From an uncultured Pelagibacteraceae bacterium (GTDB lineage: Bacteria > Pseudomonadota > Alphaproteobacteria > Pelagibacterales > Pelagibacteraceae): a DNA stretch of 34,871 nucleotides. A program made the translations under genes and the position numbers. Positions 24,614 through 33,549 of this stretch are shown here, in pieces. The stretch's first letter is position 1; each line of letters starts with the position of its first letter. The stretch covers positions 1-34,871 of the forward strand of contig CACAYM010000008.1 in assembly GCA_902536765.1 (NCBI GenBank), read 5' to 3'. Below the pieces are notes generated by a model, which made no database searches, had not been told where the DNA came from, and saw only the letters and a list, made by a program, of their open reading frames with translations.

Positions 24614-26680
24614 ATGTCTGAATTTTTTTTAGAAGTTTTTACAGAAGAAATACCAGCAAAATTACAAAATGATGCGAGAAATTCTTTATCTGATAATTTT
24701 AAAAAATTATTTCAGGAAAAAAAAATAAAATTTAAAAGTAGCAAAGTCTTTTCTGTACCAAATAGATTGGTAATATTATTTGATGGATTAAGCAAACAAA
24801 TTATTTTTGAAAAAGAAGAGAAGCGAGGTCCAAGTACAAAATCACCAAAAGAAGCACTAGATGGTTTTTTAAGATCAAATAAGATTACTGAAAAAAAAGT
24901 TTATAAAAAAGAAACAGAAAAGGGAGAATTTTACTTCTTTTTAAAACCTAAAGAAAAAATAAATACTAAAGATATACTTGAAAAAGAAATACCTGTAATT
25001 TTAGACCAAATTGATTGGAAAAACTCTATGAGATGGTCAGACCACAGTTTACTATGGGGCAGACCTCTAAAATCATTAATTGCTATTTTTGATGGTAAGT
25101 TCATTGATTTTGCTTACCATCATTTAAAAAGTTGTAATTTTATAATACTAGATAAAGAATTTGAGGATAAAAAAAAAATAGTAAGAAACTATAAATCATA
25201 CATTGATTCTTTAAAAAAATTAAACATCACAATTGATCAAAATCTACGTAAATCAATAATTGAAAAAGAGCTAATTAAAAGTTCTAAAAAAAATAATATT
25301 CACATTGAAATTAATGAAAAGCTTTTGAGTGAAGTAACTGATTTAGTTGATCAGCCTAATATTTTGTTATGTCAATTTGATAAACGCTTTTTATCTATGC
25401 CAAAAGAAATCCTTGTAATTACAATGCAGCACCATCAAAAATATTTTCATACTCTAGACAGAAAAGGAAATATTACAAATCAGTTTTTTGTTGTTGCAAA
25501 TAATAAAGATAGCAAAGGTTATATTAAGGCAGGCAATGAAAGAGTAGTAGAAGCAAGACTAAATGATGCTGAATTTTTTTGGAATAAAAATAAAAATCAA
25601 AATTTATTTAAACAAGTATCAAAACTTAAAAGTATGAATTATTTTAAAGGATTAGGGACTTATTTTGATAAAATTCAAAGAATGAGAAAATTAGGTGGAG
25701 TAATCTCAGATGAACTTTTAATCAGTAAAGATAAAATTGAAATTTCATGCTCTATCTGCAAAACTGATTTACTATCAGATATTGTGGGAGAATTTCCAGA
25801 ACTTCAAGGTGTTATGGGGGGTTACTTTGCTGAGTCGCAAGGTTTTGACAAAGATGTTTCTCTCGCAATAAAAGAACATTATTTACCTAATTCACTCGAA
25901 AGCAAAGTTCCAACAAAACCTTTTAGTCTTGGTCTTTCATTAACCGACAAATTGGATACATTAGTTGGTTTCTTTGGTGTAAACCAAAAACCAACAAGTT
26001 CAAAAGATCCATTTGCTTTAAGAAGAGCAGCATTAGGTGTAATCCGACTAATACTTGAAAATAAGACAAATATTAGAATTAAAGATCTAATAAATTATTC
26101 TTTACTTTTGTACCAAGAACAAAATTATAAATTTGATAATGCTGCTGTACAAAACGATTTATCTGAATTTCTGTTAGAAAGATTAAAATACTACATGAAA
26201 GATAAAGCAATTAGACCTGACATAATTAATGCCAGCTTAAATAATAAAAATATTAATAACATAAATGAAATTTTTAGAAAATCTTTTGCTTTAAATAAAA
26301 TTATAAATAAAGAAAGCGGAATAGATATTATTTCAAGTTATAAACGAGCATCGAATATTATTGAGAATGAATTAAAAGATAATAAACTAGAACTAGCAGA
26401 TACTGCTGATCCTGGAATATTTAAAAATGATTTTGAAAAAAATTTATTCAAGAAAATAAAAGAATTAAAAAAATATTTTACAAATATAGATAATGATGAG
26501 AATTATGAAACGACTCTTGATAATCTTAAGACTGCAAAACCTATAATTTTTGCTTTTTTTGATAATATAATTGTTAATGACAATGACGAAATAATTAAAA
26601 AAAATCGATTGGAACTTCTTCAAATGTTTTGTAGAACATTTGAAAATTATATTAATTTTTCTAAAATCGAAAGTGCCTGA
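24614..26680 (+). CDS. glyS: Glycyl-tRNA synthetase beta subunit
   Basis: The tRNA-binding subunit of glycyl-tRNA synthetase, 688 residues from ATG 24614 (2 bp after glyQ). The start reads MSEFFLEVFTEEIPAKLQ, the standard N-terminus. An upstream in-frame TTG at 24590 would add eight unrelated residues and overlap glyQ, so it is not used. Internal landmarks are KRGPS-like EKRGPSTKSP, TMQHHQKYFHT, LNDAEFFWNKNK, the HD-like region GEFPELQGVMGGYFAESQG and SKDPFALRRAALGVIRL. The C-terminal anticodon-binding domain follows. Its TGA overlaps the ppdK ATG by one base (TGATG). Confidence 0.97.
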   Translation: MSEFFLEVFTEEIPAKLQNDARNSLSDNFKKLFQEKKIKFKSSKVFSVPNRLVILFDGLSKQIIFEKEEKRGPSTKSPKEALDGFLRSNKITEKKVYKKETEKGEFYFFLKPKEKINTKDILEKEIPVILDQIDWKNSMRWSDHSLLWGRPLKSLIAIFDGKFIDFAYHHLKSCNFIILDKEFEDKKKIVRNYKSYIDSLKKLNITIDQNLRKSIIEKELIKSSKKNNIHIEINEKLLSEVTDLVDQPNILLCQFDKRFLSMPKEILVITMQHHQKYFHTLDRKGNITNQFFVVANNKDSKGYIKAGNERVVEARLNDAEFFWNKNKNQNLFKQVSKLKSMNYFKGLGTYFDKIQRMRKLGGVISDELLISKDKIEISCSICKTDLLSDIVGEFPELQGVMGGYFAESQGFDKDVSLAIKEHYLPNSLESKVPTKPFSLGLSLTDKLDTLVGFFGVNQKPTSSKDPFALRRAALGVIRLILENKTNIRIKDLINYSLLLYQEQNYKFDNAAVQNDLSEFLLERLKYYMKDKAIRPDIINASLNNKNINNINEIFRKSFALNKIINKESGIDIISSYKRASNIIENELKDNKLELADTADPGIFKNDFEKNLFKKIKELKKYFTNIDNDENYETTLDNLKTAKPIIFAFFDNIIVNDNDEIIKKNRLELLQMFCRTFENYINFSKIESA

Positions 26681-29337
26681 TGAAAGATTTGATTTTAAAC
26701 TTTAATTCTAAGTTTTCAAAAAAAATCAACAACCCAAAGAATTTTCTTGGTGGAAAAGGTGCTAATTTATCTCAAATGGGAAGAATGGGATTGCCAGTTC
26801 CTCCTGGATTTACAATTTCTACTAAAGTTTGTGATTTATTTTATAAAAATAATAAGCAGCTTAATAAGCAAATAACAAAAAAAATTAGTAAGCAATTATC
26901 TCAAATTGAGAGAGAAACAAATAAAAAGTTTGGAGATTTAAAAAATCCTTTGTTAGTCTCTGTAAGATCAGGTGCAAGAGTATCAATGCCAGGAATGATG
27001 GATACGATACTAAATTTAGGTTTAAATGATAAAACTGTTATTGCTTTAGCTGACAAAACTTCAAATAAAAGGTTCGCAAAAGATAGTTACAGAAGATTTA
27101 TTCAAATGTATTCGAGTGTTGTACTTGGAGTAGATAGTTATAATTTTGAGGAGTTAATTGAGAATTATAAATTAACAAAAGGTGTTTTGTTAGATACCGA
27201 ATTAGATGAGCGAGACTGGGATGCATTAATTGGTGATTTTAAAAATGTGGTAAAAGAAAAGACCAAGAAAGATTTCCCACAAGATGTTTATAAACAACTT
27301 GATGGAGCAATATCTGCAGTCTTTTTATCTTGGCAAAGCCATCGTGCTAAAGTGTATAGAAAAATAAATCATATACCAGATGATTGGGGTACTGCAGTAA
27401 ATGTTCAATCAATGGTTTTTGGCAACATGGGTGATGACTGTGCTACTGGAGTAGTTTTTACGAGAGATCCATCGAGCGGAAAAAATGAAATATACGGCGA
27501 ATATTTAATCAATGCACAAGGCGAAGATGTTGTTGCGGGAACAAGAACTCCTCAACATATCACAAAAAAAGCAAGGATTAATTCTGGCGCAAAAGAATTC
27601 TCTATGGAAGAAACTATGCCAAAAGTATTTAAACAACTTAAAAAAATATTATCTACTTTAGAAAAGTACTACAAAGATATGCAAGATGTTGAGTTCACCG
27701 TAGAAAATAAAAAACTCTGGATGCTTCAAACTAGATCTGGAAAAAGGACCGCAAAGTCAGCAGTTAAAATTGCAGTAGACATGGTAAAAGAAAAATTAAT
27801 TTCTAGAAAAGAAGCTATTTTAAGAATTGATCCTAACTCTTTGGATACACTTCTTCATCCAACTTTAGATGAAAAAAGTGAAATAAAGGTAATAGCAAAA
27901 GGATTGCCTGCATCCCCAGGTGCGGTTAGTGGAAAGGTAGTTTTCTCATCGGAAGAGGCAGAAAGACTTAATGGCATGATGCAAAATACTATTTTAGTTA
28001 GAGTCGAAACATCACCAGAAGATATACATGGGATGCATGCAGCCAAAGGTATTTTAACTTCTAGAGGAGGAATGACTAGTCATGCTGCAGTTGTTGCCAG
28101 AGGTATGGGAAGACCGTGTGTTTCTGGATCAAGCGAAATTAATATAGATTACGAAAATAAATTATTTAAAACTGATCAAATTCAAGTCGCAGAAGGCGAA
28201 ATAATAACAATTGATGGTTCCAGCGGAAGAATAATATTGGGAGAAGTTCAAACAATCAAACCAGAAATATCAGGTGATTTTTCAAAATTAATGAGTTGGG
28301 CTGATAGTTATAGAAAACTGAAAGTAAGAACTAATTCAGAAACTCCAACTGACACTAAAACAGCAAGAGACTTTGGAGCAGAAGGTATTGGACTATGTAG
28401 AACAGAGCACATGTTTTTTGATGAAGATAGAATTATGTCCGTTAGAGAAATGATATTGTCTAAAACAACAAACGATAGAAATAAAGCTCTTGCAAAACTA
28501 CTTCCTCATCAAAAGAAAGATTTTATAGAAATATTTAAAATAATGAACGGCCTTCCAGTTACTGTTAGACTTTTGGACCCTCCATTACATGAGTTTTTAC
28601 CAAAAAATGAAAAAGAAATAAAAGATGTTTCTTATGCACTTGGATTAACGGTTACAGAGATTGAGTCACGAATAAGTGAGTTACATGAACATAATCCAAT
28701 GTTGGGACATAGAGGATGCAGATTGGCTATTTCTTTTCCTGAGATTTATGAAATGCAATGCAGGGCAATTTTTGAAGCTCTAATTGAATGTAAGAATAAG
28801 AAAATTAAATCAATTATTCCAGAAATTATGATTCCTTTAGTATCAACCGAAGCTGAAATAGAAATAATGAAAAATCTGGTTGATAAAGTTGCAAATCAAG
28901 TAGAAGCAGAAAATAAAAGAAAAATAGATTACTTAGTAGGTACAATGATCGAATTACCGAGAGCTGCGATAAAAGCTAAAGATATAGCTAAACATGCTGA
29001 CTTTTTTAGTTTTGGAACGAATGATCTAACACAAACAACATTTGGTATTAGCAGGGATGATAGTGGTAAATTTTTAAATGATTATATTGAAAATAAAATA
29101 TTTGATGTCGATCCATTTATATCAATAGATGATGGAGTGGGAGATTTAATTGAAATTGCTACATTAAAAGGAAGAAAGCAAAATAAAAAACTTAAACTAG
29201 GAATTTGTGGAGAGCATGGCGGAGATCCAAAAAGTATCAATTTTTGCTCAAAAACAGGTCTTAATTATGTTTCTTGCTCACCTTATAGAGTGCCTGTTGC
29301 AAGACTTGCAGCTGCACAAGCACAATTAAAAAAATAA
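26680..29337 (+). CDS. ppdK: Pyruvate, phosphate dikinase
   Basis: Reversibly converts pyruvate, ATP and phosphate to PEP, AMP and PPi, giving a gluconeogenic or PPi-linked route. The 885 residues are full length. The N-terminal ATP-grasp domain has FLGGKGANLSQMGRMGLPVP and SVRSGARVSMPGMMDT. The swivelling domain has the phosphorylated His468 in GGMTSHAAVVARGMGRPCVS. The PEP-binding TIM barrel has EGIGLCRTEHMFF and the catalytic Cys843 in GICGEHGGDP. A glyQS-ppdK order is common in alphaproteobacteria. It is coupled to glyS by TGATG and ends 1 bp from the convergent nadC. Confidence 0.98.
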   Translation: MKDLILNFNSKFSKKINNPKNFLGGKGANLSQMGRMGLPVPPGFTISTKVCDLFYKNNKQLNKQITKKISKQLSQIERETNKKFGDLKNPLLVSVRSGARVSMPGMMDTILNLGLNDKTVIALADKTSNKRFAKDSYRRFIQMYSSVVLGVDSYNFEELIENYKLTKGVLLDTELDERDWDALIGDFKNVVKEKTKKDFPQDVYKQLDGAISAVFLSWQSHRAKVYRKINHIPDDWGTAVNVQSMVFGNMGDDCATGVVFTRDPSSGKNEIYGEYLINAQGEDVVAGTRTPQHITKKARINSGAKEFSMEETMPKVFKQLKKILSTLEKYYKDMQDVEFTVENKKLWMLQTRSGKRTAKSAVKIAVDMVKEKLISRKEAILRIDPNSLDTLLHPTLDEKSEIKVIAKGLPASPGAVSGKVVFSSEEAERLNGMMQNTILVRVETSPEDIHGMHAAKGILTSRGGMTSHAAVVARGMGRPCVSGSSEINIDYENKLFKTDQIQVAEGEIITIDGSSGRIILGEVQTIKPEISGDFSKLMSWADSYRKLKVRTNSETPTDTKTARDFGAEGIGLCRTEHMFFDEDRIMSVREMILSKTTNDRNKALAKLLPHQKKDFIEIFKIMNGLPVTVRLLDPPLHEFLPKNEKEIKDVSYALGLTVTEIESRISELHEHNPMLGHRGCRLAISFPEIYEMQCRAIFEALIECKNKKIKSIIPEIMIPLVSTEAEIEIMKNLVDKVANQVEAENKRKIDYLVGTMIELPRAAIKAKDIAKHADFFSFGTNDLTQTTFGISRDDSGKFLNDYIENKIFDVDPFISIDDGVGDLIEIATLKGRKQNKKLKLGICGEHGGDPKSINFCSKTGLNYVSCSPYRVPVARLAAAQAQLKK

Positions 29338-29338
29338 T

Positions 29339-30166
29339 TTAAATTTCTAATTTTAAATCAATTGCAGATACACTATGTGTTAGCCGTCCAATAGAAATTC
29401 TATTTATACCAGTTGATGCTATTTTTCTTATATTTTTTAAATTAACATTACCAGACGCCTCAGTTTCATATTTATTCTTAACTAGTCGAACACCTTTTTT
29501 TAGATTTTTGAGGTTCATATTGTCGAATAAAATAGTATCAAATTTTAAATCTAATATTTTTTTTAATTGATTTAAATTATCTATTTCAACGGTAATTTTT
29601 TTTCTATTTTTTTTTGCTTTAATAATTAATTCTCTTATGTTTGTATAAGCAATGTGATTGTCTTTAATTAAAAATTCGTCACTTAAATTAAAACGATGGT
29701 TATATCCTCCACCCAAGTTAACTGCATATTTTTGAATGGCTCTTAGACCTGGTATAGTTTTTCTTGTACAGCAAATCTTAGTATTTTTCTCAACCTTATT
29801 GACAAATTTATTTGTTTGAGTCGCTATACCTGAAATATGACATAAAAAATTAAGAGCTACTCTCTCACCAGTTAAAATATTCTTTACATTTCCAAAAACT
29901 TCCGCAATTACCTGTTTATTCTTAATTTTTGATCCCTCTTTTTTTTTAATTTTAAATAATATTTTTTTATCAATTATTTTAAATGTTTGTTTTGCTAAAT
30001 CTAAGCCTCCAATTATACCGCTAGAATTTGATACAATTTTTGCTTTTATTTTATTTTTGTTATTTAAAAGTTTTGAAGTTATGTCTCCATAGGGATAGAG
30101 ATCCTCTTTTAAAGCCTCTTTACAAATTTTGTAAATATATTTTTTTGATAATTTTATTTTAGACAC
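29339..30166 (-). CDS. nadC: Quinolinate phosphoribosyltransferase
   Basis: Converts quinolinate and PRPP to nicotinate mononucleotide with loss of CO2. The 275 residues have EDLYPYGDIT (21-30), LTGERVALNFLCHISGIAT, TRKTIPGLRAIQKYAVNLGG, NHRFNLSDEFLIKDNH and the C-terminal strand set with EASGNVNLKN and GINRISIGRLTHS, all characteristic. It is 5 bp downstream of nadA in the same operon. No aspartate oxidase gene (nadB) lies between or beside them. Confidence 0.96.
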   Translation of the reverse strand: MSKIKLSKKYIYKICKEALKEDLYPYGDITSKLLNNKNKIKAKIVSNSSGIIGGLDLAKQTFKIIDKKILFKIKKKEGSKIKNKQVIAEVFGNVKNILTGERVALNFLCHISGIATQTNKFVNKVEKNTKICCTRKTIPGLRAIQKYAVNLGGGYNHRFNLSDEFLIKDNHIAYTNIRELIIKAKKNRKKITVEIDNLNQLKKILDLKFDTILFDNMNLKNLKKGVRLVKNKYETEASGNVNLKNIRKIASTGINRISIGRLTHSVSAIDLKLEI

Positions 30167-30171
30167 AGAAT

Positions 30172-31161
30172 TTATCTGCCAATCTCTGCCATTCTTTCTA
30201 CTGATTTTCTAGCTTTATCTATTGTTTCTTTACTCATAACAATTTCGTTTGTCTCATTTTCAAGACAATCTAATATTTTCGGTAAAGTAATTCTCTTCAT
30301 ATGTGGGCATAAATTACATGGTCTTATGAATTGAACATTTGGATTATCAATTTGAACATTATCGCTCATTGAGCATTCAGTAACCATCATTACTTTCTCT
30401 GGCTGATTATCTTTTACGTACTTAATCATTCCACTAGTTGAACCTGCAAAATCACTTGCACTAATTACATCTGGAGGACATTCAGGATGTGCAATAATTT
30501 TTATCCCTGGATTATTTTTTCTAATTTCATTAATTTCTTCATCATTAAATTGTTCGTGAACTTGACAAGTACCTTTCCATGAAATTATTTCAACATCAGT
30601 TTGCGATGCAACATATTTTGCAAGATAATCATCTGGAAGAAAGATTACTTTTTTAACATTTAATGAATTTACTATTTTAACTGCATTTGCTGAGGTACAA
30701 CAAACATCTGTTTCTGCTTTTACATCAGCAGAGGTATTTACATACGAAACTACTGGTACACCTGGATATTTTTTTTTAAGGTTTCTCACGTCTTCACCGG
30801 TAATGGATGACGATAAAGAACAACCTGCTCTCATATCAGGTAAGAAAACTTTTTTCTCAGGACTCATCAGCTTTGCAGTCTCAGCCATAAAATGTACTCC
30901 ACACATTATTATAATATCAGCTTTTGTTTTTGCTGCCTCAACAGCTAAAGCAAGCGAGTCAGCTGAAAAATCTGATATACCATGATAAATTTCCGGAGTT
31001 TGGTAATTATGCGCAAGGATTACTGCGTTCTTTTCTTTTTTAAGTTTATTGATTTTGTATATATATGGAGCATGAACAGCCCATTCAATTTCGGGTATGG
31101 TTTTTGAAATTTTCTTATAAATAGGATCAGTTGCTTTTTTTATTTCAGTGTTAAGTTCCAT
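30172..31161 (-). CDS. nadA: Quinolinate synthase
   Basis: 4Fe-4S enzyme that condenses iminoaspartate with dihydroxyacetone phosphate to quinolinate. The 329 residues include ILAHNYQTPEIYHGISDFSADSL in two parts (AHNYQTPEIY, then GISDFSADS). Likely cluster cysteines are Cys87 (IMCGVHFMAETAK), Cys199 (WKGTCQVHEQF) and Cys285 in CNLCPHM. Other substrate-site motifs are YVNTSADVKAETD and HPECPPDV. It is the first gene of nadA-nadC. The 57 bp upstream are shared with the divergent tRNA-Leu promoter. Confidence 0.97.
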   Translation of the reverse strand: MELNTEIKKATDPIYKKISKTIPEIEWAVHAPYIYKINKLKKEKNAVILAHNYQTPEIYHGISDFSADSLALAVEAAKTKADIIIMCGVHFMAETAKLMSPEKKVFLPDMRAGCSLSSSITGEDVRNLKKKYPGVPVVSYVNTSADVKAETDVCCTSANAVKIVNSLNVKKVIFLPDDYLAKYVASQTDVEIISWKGTCQVHEQFNDEEINEIRKNNPGIKIIAHPECPPDVISASDFAGSTSGMIKYVKDNQPEKVMMVTECSMSDNVQIDNPNVQFIRPCNLCPHMKRITLPKILDCLENETNEIVMSKETIDKARKSVERMAEIGR

Positions 31162-31178
31162 ACTTTAAATCTATCAAC

Positions 31179-31207
31179 TTGAAAGATAATTGTCATTCAC
31201 TTATTCT
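31179..31207 (+). promoter_or_regulatory. Candidate promoter of tRNA-Leu
   Basis: TTGAAA (31179-31184), an exact 17 bp spacer and TATTCT (31202-31207) match 5/6 and 4/6 of consensus. The bases right after the -10 are GCCGC, a GC-rich discriminator like those of stringently controlled stable-RNA promoters. Initiation near 31214 would leave a 5-base leader. Confidence 0.55.
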
Positions 31208-31208
31208 G

Positions 31209-31222
31209 CCGCATAAATGCGG
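31209..31222. repeat. Perfect palindrome across the tRNA-Leu 5' end
   Basis: CCGCAT and ATGCGG face each other across two A residues. The left arm is the discriminator/initiation region and the right arm includes the first four bases of the tRNA (GCGG). It may be chance, since only six bases pair. Confidence 0.4.
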
Positions 31223-31304
31223 TCATGCTGAAATTGGTAGACAGGCACGGTTGAGGGCCGTGTGAGCCTAGCTCATGTGAGTTCAAGTCTCACTGACCGC
31301 ACCA
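31219..31304 (+). tRNA. tRNA-Leu (anticodon GAG)
   Basis: An 86-base class II tRNA. The acceptor GCGGTCA pairs perfectly with TGACCGC, the anticodon stem CACGG/CCGTG holds loop TTGAGGG (anticodon GAG, reading CTC and CTT), the long variable arm has the stem TGAGC/GCTCA, and the T arm is GTGAG-TTCAAGT-CTCAC. The discriminator is A and CCA is encoded. It lies between nadA (divergent) and ygfZ (convergent, 1 bp from its stop). Confidence 0.96.
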
Positions 31305-31305
31305 T

Positions 31306-32193
31306 TTATTCAAACCAATTTGGCTTTAAAAGTTTAATTTTTGCTGAACCACAAGTAAAGTTTTCACTAATTTTGATATCACTATCTTTGAACTTGATTA
31401 AACCAAAAGGATAACTCTGATCAATCAATACTTTTCCAAATATTTTATTATTTTGTTTAATTTCATCGTCTATTTTTATTTTACCTTCTAAAACTTTTAT
31501 AGGAAATAGCTTTTTAGATTGTTTATCTTTTAGTTTTATTCTTGCAGTATTCTCCTGTCCAACATAGCATCCTTTTTTAAAATCAAGACCATTAAGTTCC
31601 TCAAAATTGCATTCGATACCGAATAATTTATTTTGTAGTTTTTGTGTATCTATTTGAGGTATACCAATATCAAAACTATGGTCGTAATATTCTTTAATAT
31701 TCGAAGATTTTAAGTTTAATTTTTTTATAGACAGATAAAGCTTTTCTAAGTTTATAATAATTCTACCTCCTAAAGTTGAGTTTCTCGGATCTAAAATTAT
31801 AGGATCAGATCGATATTTAATTGTATTACCAACAATATCTTTTGCATTTTCAAAAGTTAAAAACTTTTCCTTACTTATTACAGCTACTACGAATTCATTG
31901 CTTAAATTTAAAATTTCAACTTTGGATCTTAGTTTATATAAATTTAACTTATTAAATAGCTCATTAATAATTTTTTTTTCGCAATCAATTAAATATCCTT
32001 CTTTGTGTTTAACTATAATAAAATCAAATAAATATTTACCTTGTGGTGTCAATAAAGATGCAAAACAACTGTTATCCTCTGAAACTTTGTTTAGATCGTT
32101 TGTAATTAAGTTTTGAAGAAACTCATTACAGTCATCACCATTAATGTAAAGAACTCCTCTGTCTTCTAAAATATAAACTTTATCCACATTCAT
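31306..32193 (-). CDS. ygfZ: YgfZ/IBA57-like folate-binding iron-sulfur maturation protein
   Basis: Folate-dependent protein of the GcvT-like fold that helps assemble or repair certain Fe-S enzymes, including radical-SAM and [4Fe-4S] proteins. The 295 residues have the N-terminal GDDCNEFLQNLITNDL (19-34), LTPQGKYLFDF (48-58), and the diagnostic KGCYVGQE (207-214) with the conserved Cys209. It is divergent from a dihydroorotase gene by 43 bp, an arrangement I recognise from other alphaproteobacteria. The 4Fe-4S enzyme NadA is encoded close by, although a direct link is only inference. Confidence 0.92.
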   Translation of the reverse strand: MNVDKVYILEDRGVLYINGDDCNEFLQNLITNDLNKVSEDNSCFASLLTPQGKYLFDFIIVKHKEGYLIDCEKKIINELFNKLNLYKLRSKVEILNLSNEFVVAVISKEKFLTFENAKDIVGNTIKYRSDPIILDPRNSTLGGRIIINLEKLYLSIKKLNLKSSNIKEYYDHSFDIGIPQIDTQKLQNKLFGIECNFEELNGLDFKKGCYVGQENTARIKLKDKQSKKLFPIKVLEGKIKIDDEIKQNNKIFGKVLIDQSYPFGLIKFKDSDIKISENFTCGSAKIKLLKPNWFE

Positions 32194-32195
32194 AA

Positions 32196-32222
32196 TTGAT
32201 TATTAATCACTAATAATATAAT
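32196..32222 (+). promoter_or_regulatory. Candidate promoter of the dihydroorotase gene
   Basis: TTGATT (32196-32201) and a perfect TATAAT (32217-32222) are 15 bp apart, slightly short of ideal. They fill the 43 bp gap between ygfZ and the dihydroorotase start. The transcript would begin only about 8 bases before the ATG at 32237. Confidence 0.35.
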
Positions 32223-32236
32223 TACTATTTTCAAAA

Positions 32237-33547
32237 ATGTTAGATCTTATTATTAAAAATGGCTTATGTTTTATTGAAGGTAAACTTCACAAAAAGGACA
32301 TTGGGGTAAAAAACGCCAGAATAATAGAAATTTCAGATAAAATTTCAGATGAAACAAAAGAAACTTTTGATGCGCAAAATTTAATAGTTTTGCCGGGATG
32401 CATGGATACACAAGTACACTTTAGAGAACCAGGTTCAACAGATGCAGAAGATCTTCACACAGGTAGTAGAGCAGCAGTCGTGGGAGGTATTACAAGTGTA
32501 TTTGAAATGCCCAATACAAATCCACCAACAACTTCAGCAAAAGAATTTAAAAATAAATTAAATTTAGCAAAAAAAAGAATGTTTTGTAACTATGCGTTTT
32601 ATTTTGGTGCCACACCAGATAATTCAGAGGAACTTGCAAACTTAAAAACCCTCGAGGGATGTTGTGGGGTAAAATTGTTTGCTGGTTCATCTACTGGTAC
32701 TCTGCTTGTACACAAAGAGGAAGATATAGAAAAAGTATTTAAACACACATCTAAAGTTGTTGCAGTTCATTCTGAAGACGAAGATATATTAAATCAACGA
32801 AAAAAACTCAGGGTTCAAGGAGATGTTAAAAGTCATCCTGTTTGGAGAAATGAGGAATGTGCAATGTCTTCTACAAGAAGAATTGTAAAAATTGCGATAA
32901 GATTAAATAAAAAAGCACATATACTTCACATAACAACTAAAGAAGAAGTTGATTTTTTATCACAACATAAAGGAAACATTACTTTTGAAATTACCCCTCA
33001 ACATCTAACAATTTATGCACCTGACTGTTATGACGAATTGGGATCATTTGCTCAAATGAATCCACCTATAAGAGATAAATCTCACTATGATCGTTTGTGG
33101 TATGCTATTAGAAACAATTTCAATGATACAATTGGGTCAGATCACGCACCACATTTAGCAGAAAATAAAAAAAAAGAGTATCCAGGTTCTCCATCAGGAA
33201 TGCCAGGTGTACAAACTTTGTTACCTGTCATGTTAAACCATATAAATGATGGTAAATTAAAATTAGAGCAATTAATCAAGTTAGTATGTGAAAATCCTGT
33301 TAAAATTTTCGGAATACAAAACAAAGGTTTTATTAAAAAAGATTTTGATGCAGATTTCACAATAGTTGACATGAACAAAGAGATTGAAATCAAAAATGAA
33401 AATATAGAAAGTAAGTGTAAATGGTCACCTTTTGATGGAAAAAAATTCAAAGGCTGTCCAGTTGCAACAATAATAGGTGGTAAAATTAAAGTTAAAAATG
33501 GAGAGATCCTTGGAGATGCTGAGGGAAAACCGATTGTATTTAACTAG
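32237..33547 (+). CDS. pyrC: Dihydroorotase (class I amidohydrolase) with a His-to-Gln change
   Basis: Amidohydrolase of 436 residues resembling the long (multi-type) dihydroorotase that cyclises carbamoyl-aspartate in pyrimidine synthesis. FREPG (62-66) binds substrate; VFEMPNTNPPTT follows. The expected bridging lysine is Lys146 (GVKLFAGSSTG), and metal-ligand candidates are His178 (VHSED), His231 (ILHITT) and Asp302 (GSDHAPH). The usual first HxH motif reads DTQVH, so the first metal-binding His is Gln59 while His61 is kept. I recall similar QVH sequences in other alphaproteobacterial dihydroorotases, so this is probably a lineage variant and not damage. The genome may carry a second pyrC. 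Another cyclic amidohydrolase activity is possible. Confidence 0.82.
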   Translation: MLDLIIKNGLCFIEGKLHKKDIGVKNARIIEISDKISDETKETFDAQNLIVLPGCMDTQVHFREPGSTDAEDLHTGSRAAVVGGITSVFEMPNTNPPTTSAKEFKNKLNLAKKRMFCNYAFYFGATPDNSEELANLKTLEGCCGVKLFAGSSTGTLLVHKEEDIEKVFKHTSKVVAVHSEDEDILNQRKKLRVQGDVKSHPVWRNEECAMSSTRRIVKIAIRLNKKAHILHITTKEEVDFLSQHKGNITFEITPQHLTIYAPDCYDELGSFAQMNPPIRDKSHYDRLWYAIRNNFNDTIGSDHAPHLAENKKKEYPGSPSGMPGVQTLLPVMLNHINDGKLKLEQLIKLVCENPVKIFGIQNKGFIKKDFDADFTIVDMNKEIEIKNENIESKCKWSPFDGKKFKGCPVATIIGGKIKVKNGEILGDAEGKPIVFN

Positions 33548-33549
33548 AA

